The position numbers and the translations under genes were made by a program. Shown piece by piece: positions 1 through 10,770 of a stretch of 64,000 nucleotides of DNA (its first letter is position 1; each line of letters begins with the position of its first letter). The stretch is from assembly GCF_004342115.1 (NCBI RefSeq), contig NZ_SMAC01000003.1, forward strand, positions 45,990 through 109,989, in the 5' to 3' direction. The notes under the pieces are model-generated. The model was given only the letters and a program-made list of their open reading frames with translations. It searched no databases and was not told the DNA's origin. The DNA comes from Mannheimia haemolytica. GTDB lineage: Bacteria; Pseudomonadota; Gammaproteobacteria; Enterobacterales; Pasteurellaceae.

Positions 1-584
1 TTTGCCGGAAAAAGTGAGTGAATCGGGTTCAAGCCGATAAAATCTGCTTGGTAAGGGGCAATCTGTTGAATGAAGTCTTTTAAATCGCCAAAATCGCCAA
101 TCCCCCAGTTGTGGGCTGATTTTAAGGTGTATAGTTGTAGGAAGGTTCCCCACAATCTTTTTTGTTCAATGACGGCTTGTGGTTGGTAGCAGCGTTCCGG
201 AGCGATAATAATGGTGCAATTAAAGGTTTTATCTACCGTTTTTAGCTGTAATTGGTGATAACCTAAGGGCAAATCTTGAGGTAATGTAATTCCCCTTGCT
301 TTAATTTTGCCGGAAATAATTTGGTTTGAATTTTCTAGTTGTAGCTGCCAAGTACCGGTTAACGGATGTTTTTTATCCGCTAAATGAAAAGGTAAAAAAC
401 AGGGTTGGTGCTGGTAAAAAATGTTGACCGTAGGGATAGGTGTTTCTCTTGCTTGAGTATTGCCGTTAAAGGCTTTGAATAACGAGTGTTTTATTTTTTC
501 AGATGCTGTTTTTTTTACACCACGCTCATCGAAAAAATAGGGCATAATTCCAGCCCGATAATATTGTTTGGCAGTTATTTTCAT
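1..584 (-). CDS. malQ: 4-alpha-glucanotransferase (amylomaltase) MalQ, 5' part only
   Basis: MalQ transfers alpha-1,4-glucan segments between maltodextrins in the cytoplasm, giving glucose and longer chains for MalP. Only about 194 N-terminal codons are present; the gene runs off the left edge. The readable part has the MalQ N-terminal signature (RLWGTFLQLYTLKSAHNWG, then GDFGDLKDFI and DFIGLNPIHSLFP). The start is ATG at 584; an adjacent in-frame ATG at 587 is possible, but GGAG at 592-595 is better spaced for 584. It follows malP in the same direction after 81 bases, as in the malPQ operon of enteric bacteria. Identity is clear; the catalytic region cannot be checked. Confidence 0.93.
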   Translation of the reverse strand, partial: MKITAKQYYRAGIMPYFFDERGVKKTASEKIKHSLFKAFNGNTQARETPIPTVNIFYQHQPCFLPFHLADKKHPLTGTWQLQLENSNQIISGKIKARGITLPQDLPLGYHQLQLKTVDKTFNCTIIIAPERCYQPQAVIEQKRLWGTFLQLYTLKSAHNWGIGDFGDLKDFIQQIAPYQADFIGLNPIHSLFPA

Positions 585-629
585 CATTTCTCTCCATATA
601 TAAATACATATGAAATACAGCAGAAAATA

Positions 630-657
630 GGCGACTTTCTTTATTGTAGAAGTCGCC
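630..657 (-). other. Intercistronic hairpin between malP and malQ
   Basis: Eight-base-pair inverted repeat (GGCGACTT ... AAGTCGCC) with a 12-base loop, followed on the minus strand by a short T-rich stretch (TATTTTCT). It could be a weak terminator or an mRNA 3'-end stabiliser that lowers malQ relative to malP. Only the hairpin itself is seen. Confidence 0.5.
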
Positions 658-665
658 CGAATTTA

Positions 666-3035
666 TTATCTATTCAACCAAATACGTTGTTGATAATCTT
701 TAATTGAGCGGTCTGAGCTAAATGCACCCAAACGAGCAGTATTTAAAATTGCACTACGCAGCCAAGTTTCTTGATCTAAATAGGCTACACCAATTTTCTC
801 TTGTGCTTGGCGATAGCTATCAAAGTCGGCAAAGACTAGGAAAGGATCTCGTTCCAACAGGCTATCTAACATCAGCTTGAATGCCTCTTTATCTCCGTTA
901 GAGGCTTTTCCTGTGGCTAAGAAATCAACCGCATTTTTCAGAATCGGATCTTGGTTATAGTAGGCTTTCGGTTGGTAGCCTTTTGCTAATAATTCCCTCA
1001 CGCTTTCTACGGTGTGACCGAAGATAAAGACATTCTCCTCACCGACCATATCAGCAATTTCAACATTGGCACCGTCTAGCGTACCTAAGGTTAATGCGCC
1101 GTTGAGTGCCAATTTCATATTACCGGTACCGGAGGCTTCTTTACCTGCCATTGAAATCTGTTCTGATACATCAGCTGCTGGAATAATTTTTTCCGCAAGA
1201 CTGACTCGATAATCCGGTAAGAATGCCACTTGTAGTCGATCATTTACCTGCTTGTCGTTATTAATAATATCTGCCACATTATTAATAGCGTGAATAATAT
1301 TTTTTGCTAAATAATAACCCGGTGCAGCTTTGCCCGAGAATAGGAATAGACGTGGTGTGTAGTCTTGGTTCGGGTTAGCTTTTAGCGATTGATAGGTCGC
1401 AATAATGTTTAACAAATTCAAATGTTGGCGTTTATATTCGTGGAAACGCTTAATTTGCACATCAAAAATCGCATTAGGATTGACATTTAACCCTAATGTT
1501 TTATGGATTTCATTGGCTAAAACCACTTTGTTATTGCGTTTAATGCGTTGATATTCTTCACGGAAACCGGTGTCATCCGCATATTGTTCAACGCCTTTTA
1601 ATAATTCCAGATTGTGTGTCCAATCTTGTTTTAAGGTACGATCCAATAAATCACTTAATTGTGGATTAGCTTGTCGAATCCAGCGGCGAGGTGTGATGCC
1701 GTTAGTAACATTGCAGAATTTTGTTGGGAATAATTTGTGGTATTCCGGGAATAGATCGGTCACTAAGAGATCGGAGTGAATTTCCGCAACGCCGTTTACA
1801 CGGAAGCAGGTGACAACGCAGAGGTTTGCCATACGCACACGGTAATCAAATAGCACGGCTAATTTTTCCCAAATTTTTGCATCATCACCAAATTCTGCCT
1901 GTACTTTGTCGTGGAAAATATCATTGATTTTTTCCACAATTTGATAATGGCGAGGTAATAGCTGCTTAAATAGGCGTTGATCCCATTGTTCAAGTGCTTC
2001 AGGTAATAAGGTATGGTTAGTGTAAGCAAAGGTATTGCTGCAAATATCCCAAGCCTGCTCCCAAGTGAATTGATGTTCATCTAACAGTACACGCATCAAT
2101 TCAGGTATAGCGAGCGTTGGATGGGTATCATTGAGTTGAATAACTTGGCGTTTTGCTAAATCTTCTAACGAATAACCTTCGCTAATGTGACGATCTAAAA
2201 TATCGGCAACCGAGCAGGCACAATGGAAGTATTGCTGCATTAAGCGTAATTTTTGTCCGGCTTGATGGTTGTCGTTTGGATACAGCACTTGAGTTAGTGC
2301 GGCTGCATTGACAATCGTTTTATCGGCACTTAAAAATTTACCCTCATTAAAGGCATCAAAATCAAAAGATTGGTCACTATCTGCTTGCCATAAACGTAAT
2401 GGTTGAATGATGTTGTTTTTATAACCTACAATCGGCAAGTCAAAGGCTTTGCCTTGAATGGTCAATTTAGGCTGCCATTCATATTGATCGGCTTGGATAT
2501 GTTTGATTTTTCCACCAAACCCGATATGGCGGGTTTTAGACGGATTAAAACGATGCCACGGGTAGCTGTCACGAGCCCAAGTATCCGCTGCTTCTTTCTG
2601 CATTCCCTCTTTGAAGCTTTGTTTAAACAGACCATATTGATAATGAAGCCCATAGCCGGTTGCATTTTGTCCGACAGTTGCCATCGAATCTAAAAAGCAG
2701 GCAGCAAGACGACCTAATCCGCCATTACCCAGTGCCGGATCACGCTCTTGTTCTAAAACATCTACTAATTCAACTTGATATTGTTTAAGATAGTCACGAA
2801 TTTGTTCGTAATAACCTAAATTCATTAAATTATTGCCGGTTAACCGACCGATTAAGAACTCCATTGAGAGGTAGTTCACGTGGCGTGATTCTGTCGGTTT
2901 GGTTGCAGGCTGGCTATAAATTAGCTCAAGGGAACCTTCAGCAACAACTTGATACCACTGCTGTAAGGTAAAGTGTTTTGGATCTGTCACATCAAAGTAG
3001 CGACAGTATTTTTCTACAATAGAATTAAATGTCAT
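666..3035 (-). CDS. malP: Maltodextrin phosphorylase MalP
   Basis: Glycogen/maltodextrin phosphorylase family (GT35). It uses pyridoxal phosphate and orthophosphate to release glucose-1-phosphate from maltodextrins in the cytoplasm. The 789-residue length matches the enteric enzyme (about 797). Visible motifs are LSMEFLIGR and [18 protein letters not shown] near the N terminus, and EASGTGNMK ... [13 protein letters not shown], which contains the cofactor-binding lysine. The start at 3035 gives [14 protein letters not shown]. The open frame continues upstream to 3248, but those 71 residues are unlike the family and overlap malT, so they are excluded. A G-rich stretch just upstream is the only ribosome-binding signal. 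It is divergent from malT and followed by malQ; two MalT-box-like sites lie upstream. Confidence 0.96.
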   Translation of the reverse strand: MTFNSIVEKYCRYFDVTDPKHFTLQQWYQVVAEGSLELIYSQPATKPTESRHVNYLSMEFLIGRLTGNNLMNLGYYEQIRDYLKQYQVELVDVLEQERDPALGNGGLGRLAACFLDSMATVGQNATGYGLHYQYGLFKQSFKEGMQKEAADTWARDSYPWHRFNPSKTRHIGFGGKIKHIQADQYEWQPKLTIQGKAFDLPIVGYKNNIIQPLRLWQADSDQSFDFDAFNEGKFLSADKTIVNAAALTQVLYPNDNHQAGQKLRLMQQYFHCACSVADILDRHISEGYSLEDLAKRQVIQLNDTHPTLAIPELMRVLLDEHQFTWEQAWDICSNTFAYTNHTLLPEALEQWDQRLFKQLLPRHYQIVEKINDIFHDKVQAEFGDDAKIWEKLAVLFDYRVRMANLCVVTCFRVNGVAEIHSDLLVTDLFPEYHKLFPTKFCNVTNGITPRRWIRQANPQLSDLLDRTLKQDWTHNLELLKGVEQYADDTGFREEYQRIKRNNKVVLANEIHKTLGLNVNPNAIFDVQIKRFHEYKRQHLNLLNIIATYQSLKANPNQDYTPRLFLFSGKAAPGYYLAKNIIHAINNVADIINNDKQVNDRLQVAFLPDYRVSLAEKIIPAADVSEQISMAGKEASGTGNMKLALNGALTLGTLDGANVEIADMVGEENVFIFGHTVESVRELLAKGYQPKAYYNQDPILKNAVDFLATGKASNGDKEAFKLMLDSLLERDPFLVFADFDSYRQAQEKIGVAYLDQETWLRSAILNTARLGAFSSDRSIKDYQQRIWLNR

Positions 3036-3093
3036 AGGAAACCCCCGGTTAAAGATGAATGTCGCTATTATGTAAAATCCAAATAAAATCAAA

Positions 3094-3100
3094 TCATCCC
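3094..3100 (-). promoter_or_regulatory. MalT-box-like site, malP-proximal
   Basis: Reads GGGATGA on the minus strand, matching the core of the enteric MalT box (GGGGAKGAGG). It lies about 60 bases upstream of the malP start and points towards it. Motif match only. Confidence 0.55.
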
Positions 3101-3160
3101 AATAATCATCTTGTATGGTATGATTATAAGGAAGTAGTGAGAACACAAATGGTGGATATA

Positions 3161-3167
3161 TCATCCC
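3161..3167 (-). promoter_or_regulatory. MalT-box-like site, malP-distal
   Basis: Second GGGATGA on the minus strand, 67 bases from the first and in the same orientation, about 30 bases upstream of malT. Repeated direct boxes are expected because MalT binds cooperatively as an oligomer. Confidence 0.5.
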
Positions 3168-3198
3168 TATTTTGTTATGAGAGAAAATTGAATTTATT

Positions 3199-5925
3199 AT
3201 GTTAATACCATCAAAACTTGTTTGTTCTTTTCGATTACAAAACAGCATTCCTCGAAAACGTTTAATTCAAGAATTAGACAAATCTTGCAGTTATCCGGTC
3301 GTATTGATAAATGCACCGGCAGGTTATGGCAAAACCACTCTGGTTTCCCAATGGATTGAAAATAAAAAGAATATCGGCTGGTATGCGTTAGATGAAGGCG
3401 ATAATAATTCAGATCGTTTTGCCACTTATTTTAGTGCGGCATTGCATTCAGCAATCAATGAAGAAATAGACGTATTGTTAGAGGAAAATCGTAAAGCTAA
3501 TTTATTAGCTTTATTTAATCAATTATTGATTAAAGCCGCGGCATTTTCAGAGCATTTTTATCTTGCTATTGATGATTATCATATTATTGAAAATGATGAA
3601 ATTCACGAAGCATTAAAATATTGGATTAAACATCAACCGTCTAATATGACGCTTATCTTGATTTCTCGATCAATTCCCCCGTTAAGTATTGCCAGTTTAA
3701 GAGTGCAAGAACAATTATTGGAAATTGATATTAACCAGTTAATGTTTGATCACCAAGAAAGTACCGCTTTTTTTCAAGCAAGATTAGGTTCGGAGTTAAA
3801 TCAGCAAGATGTTATCGCACTGTGTAACGAAGTTGAAGGGTGGCCCACAGCCCTTCAGCTAATTAGCCTTTTTGCAAAAAATAAATCACACACGCTACAA
3901 GTACCACTGCAAGATATTGCCAAACGTTTAGCCAAATCAAACCATTTTCATATTAACGAATATTTAGCCGATGAAGTGCTTAATAAAGTCGATGAAGAGA
4001 CTCGTTTGTTTATTTTGCGTTGTTCGGTTTTGCATTCAATAAATGAGTCTTTAGTGCAGGCTGTTACAGGGGAGCAAAACAGTCGCACCAAATTAGAGTC
4101 TCTCGAAAAGCAAGGTTTGTTTTTACAACAAATGGCAAACAGTAAGTGGCAGAGTAGTGATGATAGCTGGTGGAAATTCCATCCGCTTTTTGCTTCCTTT
4201 TTAAATTTATGTTGCCAAAATGAGTTATATGCTGAATTACCGCAACTGCATCAAAAGGCGGCGAATGCGTGGTTACAATTAGGCTATGTTACAGAAGCCT
4301 TACATCACGCAATGCAGTTATCGGATACCGGATTACTACTCAATATTTTGAGCAAACACGCTTGGACGGTGTTTCATCAAGGAGAACTCAAATTATTGGA
4401 AGAGAGCTTAAATTGCTTAGATTACGCCCATTTAACCGAACATACTAATTTGGTGTTACTCAAAGCCTGGTTGGTACAAAGCCAGCACCGCCATATTGAA
4501 GTAGGTGGTATTTTAGCGGATTTTTCTCGTGCATTAACTGAAAATAAAATTGAATTGAGCAAAACTGCCAATGCGGAATTTAATGTGCTACGGGCACAAG
4601 TTGCTATCAATTCCGGTGATGAGAATACCGCACTTCAATTAGCGTCTGAAGCGTTAAACGATCTTTCAGAAAATGCCTATTATGCTCATATTGTTGCAAC
4701 GTCTATTATTGGCGAAGCTCATCATTGCCACGGCAATCTGGCAGAAGCATTAGCAATGTTGCAAAAAGCAGAGCGTATGGCACGTCAGCATCATACTTAC
4801 CACAATATTTTGTGGTCACAGCTTCAACAATCTGAAATTTTGCTTGCCCAAGGGTTTTCACAAGCAGCCTATGAAATGTTAGATAAAGCAAGCGAGTTTG
4901 TGAAAGAAAACCATCTACAAAAAGTGCCGATGTATGAATTTTTGCTACGTTCTAAAGGCAAGATTTTATGGGAATGGTATAACTTAGATAAAGCTGAATC
5001 AATGGCAGTTGCCGGAATGAATGCCTTATCTAAATTTGAAGATAAGTTACAATGCTTAACTTTACTCACGAAGATCTCGTTGGCTCGAGGCAATTTGGAT
5101 AACACTGCCCGATTATTAGGCGAGGTCGAACAATTAGAACATTCTCATTCTTATCACCACGATTGGATTGCCAACGCCGATCAGGTACGTATATTTTATT
5201 GGCAGATGACCAATGACGTTTCTGCGGTGAGGAACTGGTTAATTCAAAACCCCTCACCGGTTTCAGATAAAAATCATTTTACCCAAGTGCAATGGCGAAA
5301 TATTGCACGGTCTCGAATCTTGCTTGAGGAATATCACGAGGCGAAAGCCATTTTAGATAATTTAATTGAAACGGCTGAAAAATTTTCTCTGATTAGCGAT
5401 TTAAATCGCGCATTAATTGTTCGTAACCGGCTTTATTTTTTACAAGGCGAGAAAGAATTGGCTCAGCAAGATTTAATTCAGGCACTAAAACTCACCCGCC
5501 AAACGAATTTTATCAGTGCGTTTGTGATTGAAGGGGATGTAATGGCACAGCAGATCCGCCATTTATTGCAACTTAATGTGCTAGATGAACTGGTATTGCA
5601 CAAAGCACAGTTTATTTTACGCAACATCAATCAATTTTATCGCCAAAAATTTGCCCATTTTGATGAAAACTTTGTGAATCAATTATTGAAAAATCCGAAA
5701 GTGCCGGAACTCTTAAAAATTAGTCCGCTCACTCAGCGGGAATGGCAAGTATTGGGTTTGATTTACTCCGGATATAGCAATGAACAAATTTCAGATGAAT
5801 TGCAAGTGGCTGCAACCACGATTAAAACCCATATCCGAAATCTTTATCAGAAAATCGGTGTGACGAATCGTAACGAAGCAATCAGCTATACGAAAGAACT
5901 GCTGATGTTGATGGGGTATCATTGA
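3199..5925 (+). CDS. malT: Maltose regulon activator MalT
   Basis: Large ATP- and maltotriose-dependent transcription activator of the maltose genes. The 908-residue length matches the enteric protein (901). Domains in order: an N-terminal STAND-type ATPase with Walker [11 protein letters not shown] at about residues 41-50; a winged-helix region; a TPR-like central sensor rich in Ala/Leu repeats (about 340-800); and a LuxR-type helix-turn-helix at about 840-900 ([12 protein letters not shown] ... [17 protein letters not shown]). It is divergent from malPQ with a 163-base gap holding two MalT-box-like sites that point towards malP. The upstream GAGAAAA is a weak ribosome-binding signal, which fits a regulator made in small amounts. 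Its 3' end converges on malS. Confidence 0.96.
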   Translation: MLIPSKLVCSFRLQNSIPRKRLIQELDKSCSYPVVLINAPAGYGKTTLVSQWIENKKNIGWYALDEGDNNSDRFATYFSAALHSAINEEIDVLLEENRKANLLALFNQLLIKAAAFSEHFYLAIDDYHIIENDEIHEALKYWIKHQPSNMTLILISRSIPPLSIASLRVQEQLLEIDINQLMFDHQESTAFFQARLGSELNQQDVIALCNEVEGWPTALQLISLFAKNKSHTLQVPLQDIAKRLAKSNHFHINEYLADEVLNKVDEETRLFILRCSVLHSINESLVQAVTGEQNSRTKLESLEKQGLFLQQMANSKWQSSDDSWWKFHPLFASFLNLCCQNELYAELPQLHQKAANAWLQLGYVTEALHHAMQLSDTGLLLNILSKHAWTVFHQGELKLLEESLNCLDYAHLTEHTNLVLLKAWLVQSQHRHIEVGGILADFSRALTENKIELSKTANAEFNVLRAQVAINSGDENTALQLASEALNDLSENAYYAHIVATSIIGEAHHCHGNLAEALAMLQKAERMARQHHTYHNILWSQLQQSEILLAQGFSQAAYEMLDKASEFVKENHLQKVPMYEFLLRSKGKILWEWYNLDKAESMAVAGMNALSKFEDKLQCLTLLTKISLARGNLDNTARLLGEVEQLEHSHSYHHDWIANADQVRIFYWQMTNDVSAVRNWLIQNPSPVSDKNHFTQVQWRNIARSRILLEEYHEAKAILDNLIETAEKFSLISDLNRALIVRNRLYFLQGEKELAQQDLIQALKLTRQTNFISAFVIEGDVMAQQIRHLLQLNVLDELVLHKAQFILRNINQFYRQKFAHFDENFVNQLLKNPKVPELLKISPLTQREWQVLGLIYSGYSNEQISDELQVAATTIKTHIRNLYQKIGVTNRNEAISYTKELLMLMGYH

Positions 5926-5990
5926 TCACAAGCTCATGGGGAACAAGCGGTCTATTTTTAGTAATTTTTTGCAACTTGTTTCCCCGAACC

Positions 5991-6029
5991 GGCTTCAAGT
6001 TTTCCCCAGAAGAGAGAAAACTTGAAGCC
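5991..6029. terminator. Hairpin between convergent malT and malS
   Basis: Fourteen-base-pair perfect inverted repeat (GGCTTCAAGTTTTC / GAAAACTTGAAGCC) with an 11-base loop, between two convergent genes. There is no strong T run on either side, so it is a possible bidirectional transcript end. A single DNA uptake signal (ACAAGCGGTC) lies just upstream at about 5943. Confidence 0.55.
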
Positions 6030-6038
6030 AAAGTAGAT

Positions 6039-8096
6039 TTAATTTCCGGCCCAAACCACCATCACTTTATCTTCATTCAACACACGCTTAAATGCAAAGT
6101 AGCTATCATTTTTGATGAGTTGATGGACACCTGCGCCAATAGCCGGATGGCGTTGGCGGAATTGTGTCAATTTTTGCCAATGTTGATGCAATGCCTGTTT
6201 CTGAGGATCTTGCTGCAACTCTTGCCAATTCATATCCGACCGGGTGCCTTGTATCAGGTCTGAACCGGTCGCACCAAATGTCCGCCCACTTTCATCACCA
6301 TAATAGATTTGCACTGCACCGGGTGAAAGCAACAGCAAATTTGCGGCGGTTTTGTGTTTTTCGATATTTTGTTCACTATCCGAATGGAAAAATAATCGAG
6401 TATCGTGTGAAGATAAATAGCTCAACACATTGAAGTCGCTTAATTTGCGATTCATTTCGGCATAAATCGGCTCAATATGGGCAAAGCAATTTAACCCTTG
6501 TTTAGCCTGATCTTGAAAATCGAAATTGATCATTGCATCAAAACCGTTTTGATAATAGTCACTTTTGAACACGCCGTGTCCCCACGCTTCTCCTGTCATC
6601 CAAAAGCGATCGTTAAAACCGGCGTTCGGATTGGCTTTTTGCCATTCGTTTAAGGCTTGTTGTGCCGATTGTTTTAATACCAGCCACGTGGATTTTTCAA
6701 CGTGTTTGGCGGTATCAACCCGAAAACCGTCAATGCCATATTTTCTGACCCAATCGGATAACCAACCAATTAAATAATCACGCACTTTGGCGTTTGGTAA
6801 TGTTTTGGCATTGGTATTTTTATTTGCAAAAAATTCAGGTAATTTGACCGCTTGTTCGCTCTCGGTTTTTAGATCAGGAAGGGCAGCGAGCGACATTTTT
6901 AAATCATCAAATTTAGGGCTGTCGTAATCGGCAATATCAGCTCTAACCCATTCTTTTCCCCACCAATTTTGCCAAGCCTGATTATCGTTAAAGCGAATGA
7001 AATCATTGAAACTGTGCCAATTTTGTCCTGATTTCGGCTTCCAGTGTGTCCATTTTTCGCCTAATGTGCGGCTAATTTCGTCCGGTGTTAAGTAAAATCC
7101 GCCAAAGTTAAACTCCTGCATATCGGCAAGCGTCGCGTAGCCGGTATGGTTCATCACCACATCAAATAGCACCCGAATACCACGCTGGTGGGCTTGTTGA
7201 ACAAAGCGACTTAAATCGTCTTCAGTACCCATATTGGCATCTAATTTCGTCCAATCTAAATGATAGTAACCGTGATAGCCATAATGCGGAAAATCCCCCT
7301 TATCACCGCCGCCAACCCAGCCGTGCATTTGTTCTAACGGAGAGCTAATCCACAATACGTTTACCCCAAGTTGTTGTAGGTAATCGAGCTTTTCGGTTAA
7401 TCCTTTTAAATCACCACCGTGAAAGGTGCCGATTTCTTGCATTCCGTCTTTTTGGCGGTGGTAGCTGTGGTCATTGGTCGGATCGCCGTTATAAAAGCGG
7501 TCGGTCAGCACAAAATAGACGGTGGCATTTTTCCAATCAAACGTTGCCGTATTTTCGGTATTGCTTTTTTCCAGCAAAATCAGACCGCTTGCGTTTTCAT
7601 TGGGCATTAAGGTGACTTTGCCGTTTTTAACGATAGCGGTGTTGCCTGAATAAAAATCGCTAACCGATTCGCCTTCGGCAAAAGTGGAAGAAACATCAAT
7701 TTCAATCGGTTTTTTATCCCAATTCGGGCAACTTTGAAACATCGCTTCATTGTGCTGTAGCTGCTGTTCTACGCTGATTGTGAGTGTCGGAGTGCCGCTT
7801 CGCAGATCAATTTGTGCCAGATAGTTGCCTTGACGAAACAACCGCAGTTGTGGAGCTTCATTTATACAAGGGACTAACGCAACCGATTGATTTAATTTTA
7901 TCGCTTGTTGGGGTTGATAACATTGTTCGCCAAATTTGAACCTAAGCGGATAGCTCCCTTTTTCCAATTGAACTTGAGATTGATACAACCGTTTTTCGAG
8001 ATTATCGTTAAAATCAGAAAAATGAGAATGTTGCCAAGATTGGGCAAAAAGGCTTGAGGTATAGAATAAGCAGAGATAAGGTAACGCATTTTTCAT
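6039..8096 (-). CDS. malS: Periplasmic alpha-amylase MalS
   Basis: GH13 alpha-amylase that shortens long maltodextrins in the periplasm so that they can be taken up. The 685 residues compare with 676 for the enteric enzyme. The N terminus is a signal peptide (KNALPYLCLFYTSSLFAQS). The catalytic barrel shows the four GH13 regions: DVVMNHTG, GFRVDTAKH (nucleophile Asp), MTGEAWG (acid/base Glu) and LSSHDTRLF. A long N-terminal non-catalytic part (about residues 20-190) is typical of MalS. It lies 74 bases downstream of malG in the same direction, so it may be read from the malE promoter; in enterics malS is a separate unit. Confidence 0.93.
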   Translation of the reverse strand: MKNALPYLCLFYTSSLFAQSWQHSHFSDFNDNLEKRLYQSQVQLEKGSYPLRFKFGEQCYQPQQAIKLNQSVALVPCINEAPQLRLFRQGNYLAQIDLRSGTPTLTISVEQQLQHNEAMFQSCPNWDKKPIEIDVSSTFAEGESVSDFYSGNTAIVKNGKVTLMPNENASGLILLEKSNTENTATFDWKNATVYFVLTDRFYNGDPTNDHSYHRQKDGMQEIGTFHGGDLKGLTEKLDYLQQLGVNVLWISSPLEQMHGWVGGGDKGDFPHYGYHGYYHLDWTKLDANMGTEDDLSRFVQQAHQRGIRVLFDVVMNHTGYATLADMQEFNFGGFYLTPDEISRTLGEKWTHWKPKSGQNWHSFNDFIRFNDNQAWQNWWGKEWVRADIADYDSPKFDDLKMSLAALPDLKTESEQAVKLPEFFANKNTNAKTLPNAKVRDYLIGWLSDWVRKYGIDGFRVDTAKHVEKSTWLVLKQSAQQALNEWQKANPNAGFNDRFWMTGEAWGHGVFKSDYYQNGFDAMINFDFQDQAKQGLNCFAHIEPIYAEMNRKLSDFNVLSYLSSHDTRLFFHSDSEQNIEKHKTAANLLLLSPGAVQIYYGDESGRTFGATGSDLIQGTRSDMNWQELQQDPQKQALHQHWQKLTQFRQRHPAIGAGVHQLIKNDSYFAFKRVLNEDKVMVVWAGN

Positions 8097-8170
8097 AGAC
8101 AGCCCTAATAAAGATTGACGACCGCAGTATCAGCTCGACAAGCGGTCGTTTTTAGAGAATTTTTTGCAAA

Positions 8171-9061
8171 CTAGCCTTTCACGCCGCCGGCAGTTAAACC
8201 ACCGATTAACCAGCGTTGTGCCAATAAGAAGACCAGCGTAATCGGAATTGCGGATAAGACCGCCGCTGCTGCGAAGTCACCCCATAAATAGTTTTGCGGA
8301 TAGAGGTATTGTTGCATACCAACGGCTAGGGTGTAGCTGTTTACATCACGCAATAGGAGTGAGGCAACCGGTACTTCGGTAATGGCGGCAATAAATGAAA
8401 GAATGAAAACTACCGCCAAAATCGGCACTGAAAGCGGTAATAAGATTAATCGGAACGCTTGCCACGGGGTTGCACCATCAAGGGAAGCGGCTTCTTCCAA
8501 TGAACCATCAATCGTTTCAAAGTAGCCTTTGATTGTCCAAACGTGTAAGGCAATTCCGCCTAAGTAGGCAAAAATAACACCACCGTGTGTGTTTAAACCA
8601 AGAAACGGTACATACTGCCCAAGACGATCAAACAACGCATATAAGGCAACTAAGGAAAGCACTGCCGGGAACATTTGGAAAATCAGCATACCTTGTAGAA
8701 TGGTTTTTTTGCCTTTAAATTTCATTCGGGCAAATGCATAAGCACAGGTCGTAGATAAGGTTACAATGCCGATAGAGGTAATTGTTGCCACTTTGATGGA
8801 GTTCCATAACCAGCGTAGCACCGGGAATGGCGGCGGTGTGACTGTACCATCGGCGTGTGTAACATCAAAACCAAGAGCGGCTTGCCAATGTTCCCACGAA
8901 ATTTGGCTTGGAATAATATCACCGATAGCCAGATTTCCCGGTCGTAACGAAATGCCAATCACCATTAATAAAGGGAAAATAATTAAGGCAAGGAAACAGA
9001 TTAAGATGAAATGGGTTGCCCATACCCGATAACGCACAGATTTAGATTGAACAATTGCCAT
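8171..9061 (-). CDS. malG: Maltose ABC transporter permease MalG
   Basis: Inner-membrane permease subunit of the MalFGK2 maltose/maltodextrin importer. The 296 residues equal the enteric length. Six hydrophobic spans are visible, and the cytoplasmic EAA loop that contacts MalK is clear at about residues 190-210 ([20 protein letters not shown]). The C terminus ends [10 protein letters not shown] as in MalG. It follows malF by 52 bases in the same direction, completing malE-malF-malG. Confidence 0.97.
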   Translation of the reverse strand: MAIVQSKSVRYRVWATHFILICFLALIIFPLLMVIGISLRPGNLAIGDIIPSQISWEHWQAALGFDVTHADGTVTPPPFPVLRWLWNSIKVATITSIGIVTLSTTCAYAFARMKFKGKKTILQGMLIFQMFPAVLSLVALYALFDRLGQYVPFLGLNTHGGVIFAYLGGIALHVWTIKGYFETIDGSLEEAASLDGATPWQAFRLILLPLSVPILAVVFILSFIAAITEVPVASLLLRDVNSYTLAVGMQQYLYPQNYLWGDFAAAAVLSAIPITLVFLLAQRWLIGGLTAGGVKG

Positions 9062-9113
9062 ATATAACTCCTAAAGTTAGTTTGGGGTCGGGATTGTTAA
9101 ATCCCTCCCGCTT

Positions 9114-10652
9114 TTATAATTCCATTTTGGTTGCTTTGATATTTAAGAGTGCCAAGCCACCGACTAATAAGAAAATAATGGTTGCGATGGCGGCTGCTAA
9201 GCCGAAATCTTGCGTACCACTTCCTTCAAAGGCAATACGATAGGTGTAGCTGACTAATAAATCGGTATAACCGGCTGGAGTGGTTGTTCCAATCATATCC
9301 GGGCGACCGTTTGTTAATAGTTGAATTAATACAAAGTTATTAAAGTTAAATGCAAACGAAGCAATCATTAACGGAGTAAGTGGTTTTAACAGTAATGGGA
9401 AAGTGATTTTACTGAAGTTTTGCCAAGTGGAAGCACCGTCCATTGCGGAGGCTTCATATAAATCAGCCGGAATAGCTTTGAGTAACCCCATACATAAAAT
9501 CATCATATAAGGATAACCTAACCACGTATTGACAATTAAGATCATCACTTTGGCAAGGAGCGGATCGTTAAACCATTCAGGGCTGATGCCGAATAGTTGG
9601 TTTAAAATCATATTGATCTCACCAAAACTTTGGTTAAATAGTCCTTTAAAAATCAGAATCGAAATAAATGATGGTACGGCATAAGGTAAAATCAATAAGA
9701 CACGATAGACTGCTTTACCTTTTAATGCCTCCCATTGTACCAAACAGGCAAGAACCATACCGAGAATAACGGTAAAGACAACGGTTAATAAAGAGAAGAT
9801 CACCGTCCAAATAAATATTTGGACAAAAGGTTTTTGAATACCTTCATCGGTAAAAATTTTAATGAAGTTATTAAAGCCTGATGTGACAGTATAACCTGGT
9901 TCAAGTGTTTCGCTTTGCCAATGACCGTTTTCATCAATCGATTGGAAGAAACCGGTTTCGTCATTTGCTTGATAACGTTTGCCAGTCTCATTATTGAGTA
10001 ATATTTTATTTTCTTCATCAAATTGATAGCGTGGTTTTTGCTCGGAGAATTGACGTAATGAGCTCATTGTCAGTTCATTATTATTCGGTAAAACCACTTT
10101 CATTGATTGAAGTGCGGCCCGATTTTGCGTAATCACTTTAAGGGGAGCGACTTCGCCGGTTGGTCTGTTTTGCTCGGTTACAACCACATTCGTTCCGGTA
10201 GCCAATGAAATCGGCTCTGACACAAAAGTTTGCTCTGTCGTCGGATTGGTTAATGCAATTTGATATTTATTATCTGCTTGCGGATAAAGGGTGAATTGAT
10301 ATTTATCTCCGGCAAAATAGCGTTGTTCAGTTAAGACGGATACCGCTCGTTCAAAGGATAATTGATTAGAACCACTATAGTTGGTAAACGCAATTGCAAT
10401 AGTCGCAACCAGCGGAAACAAAATAAAAATTGCCATTCCGGTAATGCCAGGGTAAACATACCGCCAAGCATAGGTATTTTTATTGGTAAAAATATAGACA
10501 CCGGAAGTTAGAATAATCAGCGTTAAAATAGCAAAAAGATATTCACCTTGTGAGTACATTAAGACAACAAGATAGAAGTCAAGGAGCAAGACTAATCCGG
10601 CTAAGAGATATTTGAGCCAATGAGTGGATTTGGATTGAGTTTGAGTTAGCAT
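9114..10652 (-). CDS. malF: Maltose ABC transporter permease MalF
   Basis: Larger permease subunit of the maltose importer, 512 residues (514 in enterics). Two or three N-terminal membrane spans come first, then a large periplasmic domain (about residues 95-265, the MalF-P2 region that touches MalE), then the permease core. The EAA loop reads LYEASAMDGASTWQNF at about 400-415. Start at 10652; downstream of malE by 118 bases. Homology is firm because it lies between malE and malG and has the unusual long periplasmic insert. Confidence 0.97.
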   Translation of the reverse strand: MLTQTQSKSTHWLKYLLAGLVLLLDFYLVVLMYSQGEYLFAILTLIILTSGVYIFTNKNTYAWRYVYPGITGMAIFILFPLVATIAIAFTNYSGSNQLSFERAVSVLTEQRYFAGDKYQFTLYPQADNKYQIALTNPTTEQTFVSEPISLATGTNVVVTEQNRPTGEVAPLKVITQNRAALQSMKVVLPNNNELTMSSLRQFSEQKPRYQFDEENKILLNNETGKRYQANDETGFFQSIDENGHWQSETLEPGYTVTSGFNNFIKIFTDEGIQKPFVQIFIWTVIFSLLTVVFTVILGMVLACLVQWEALKGKAVYRVLLILPYAVPSFISILIFKGLFNQSFGEINMILNQLFGISPEWFNDPLLAKVMILIVNTWLGYPYMMILCMGLLKAIPADLYEASAMDGASTWQNFSKITFPLLLKPLTPLMIASFAFNFNNFVLIQLLTNGRPDMIGTTTPAGYTDLLVSYTYRIAFEGSGTQDFGLAAAIATIIFLLVGGLALLNIKATKMEL

Positions 10653-10770
10653 AACAGCACCTCGAATTTTTACTGCATTTTGTTACGGTACTTTTACTGT
10701 ACTTTTATTGTATTTAGGGTGAATCTAAAAATAGAGTGGGTCATAATAACCCACTCAGAATGATGAAGAA

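Noticed and set aside
3036..3248. The malP frame open 71 codons upstream of the chosen start
   Set aside because: The extra residues are unlike any phosphorylase and overlap the malT start and its regulatory sites; the family N terminus begins at 3035.
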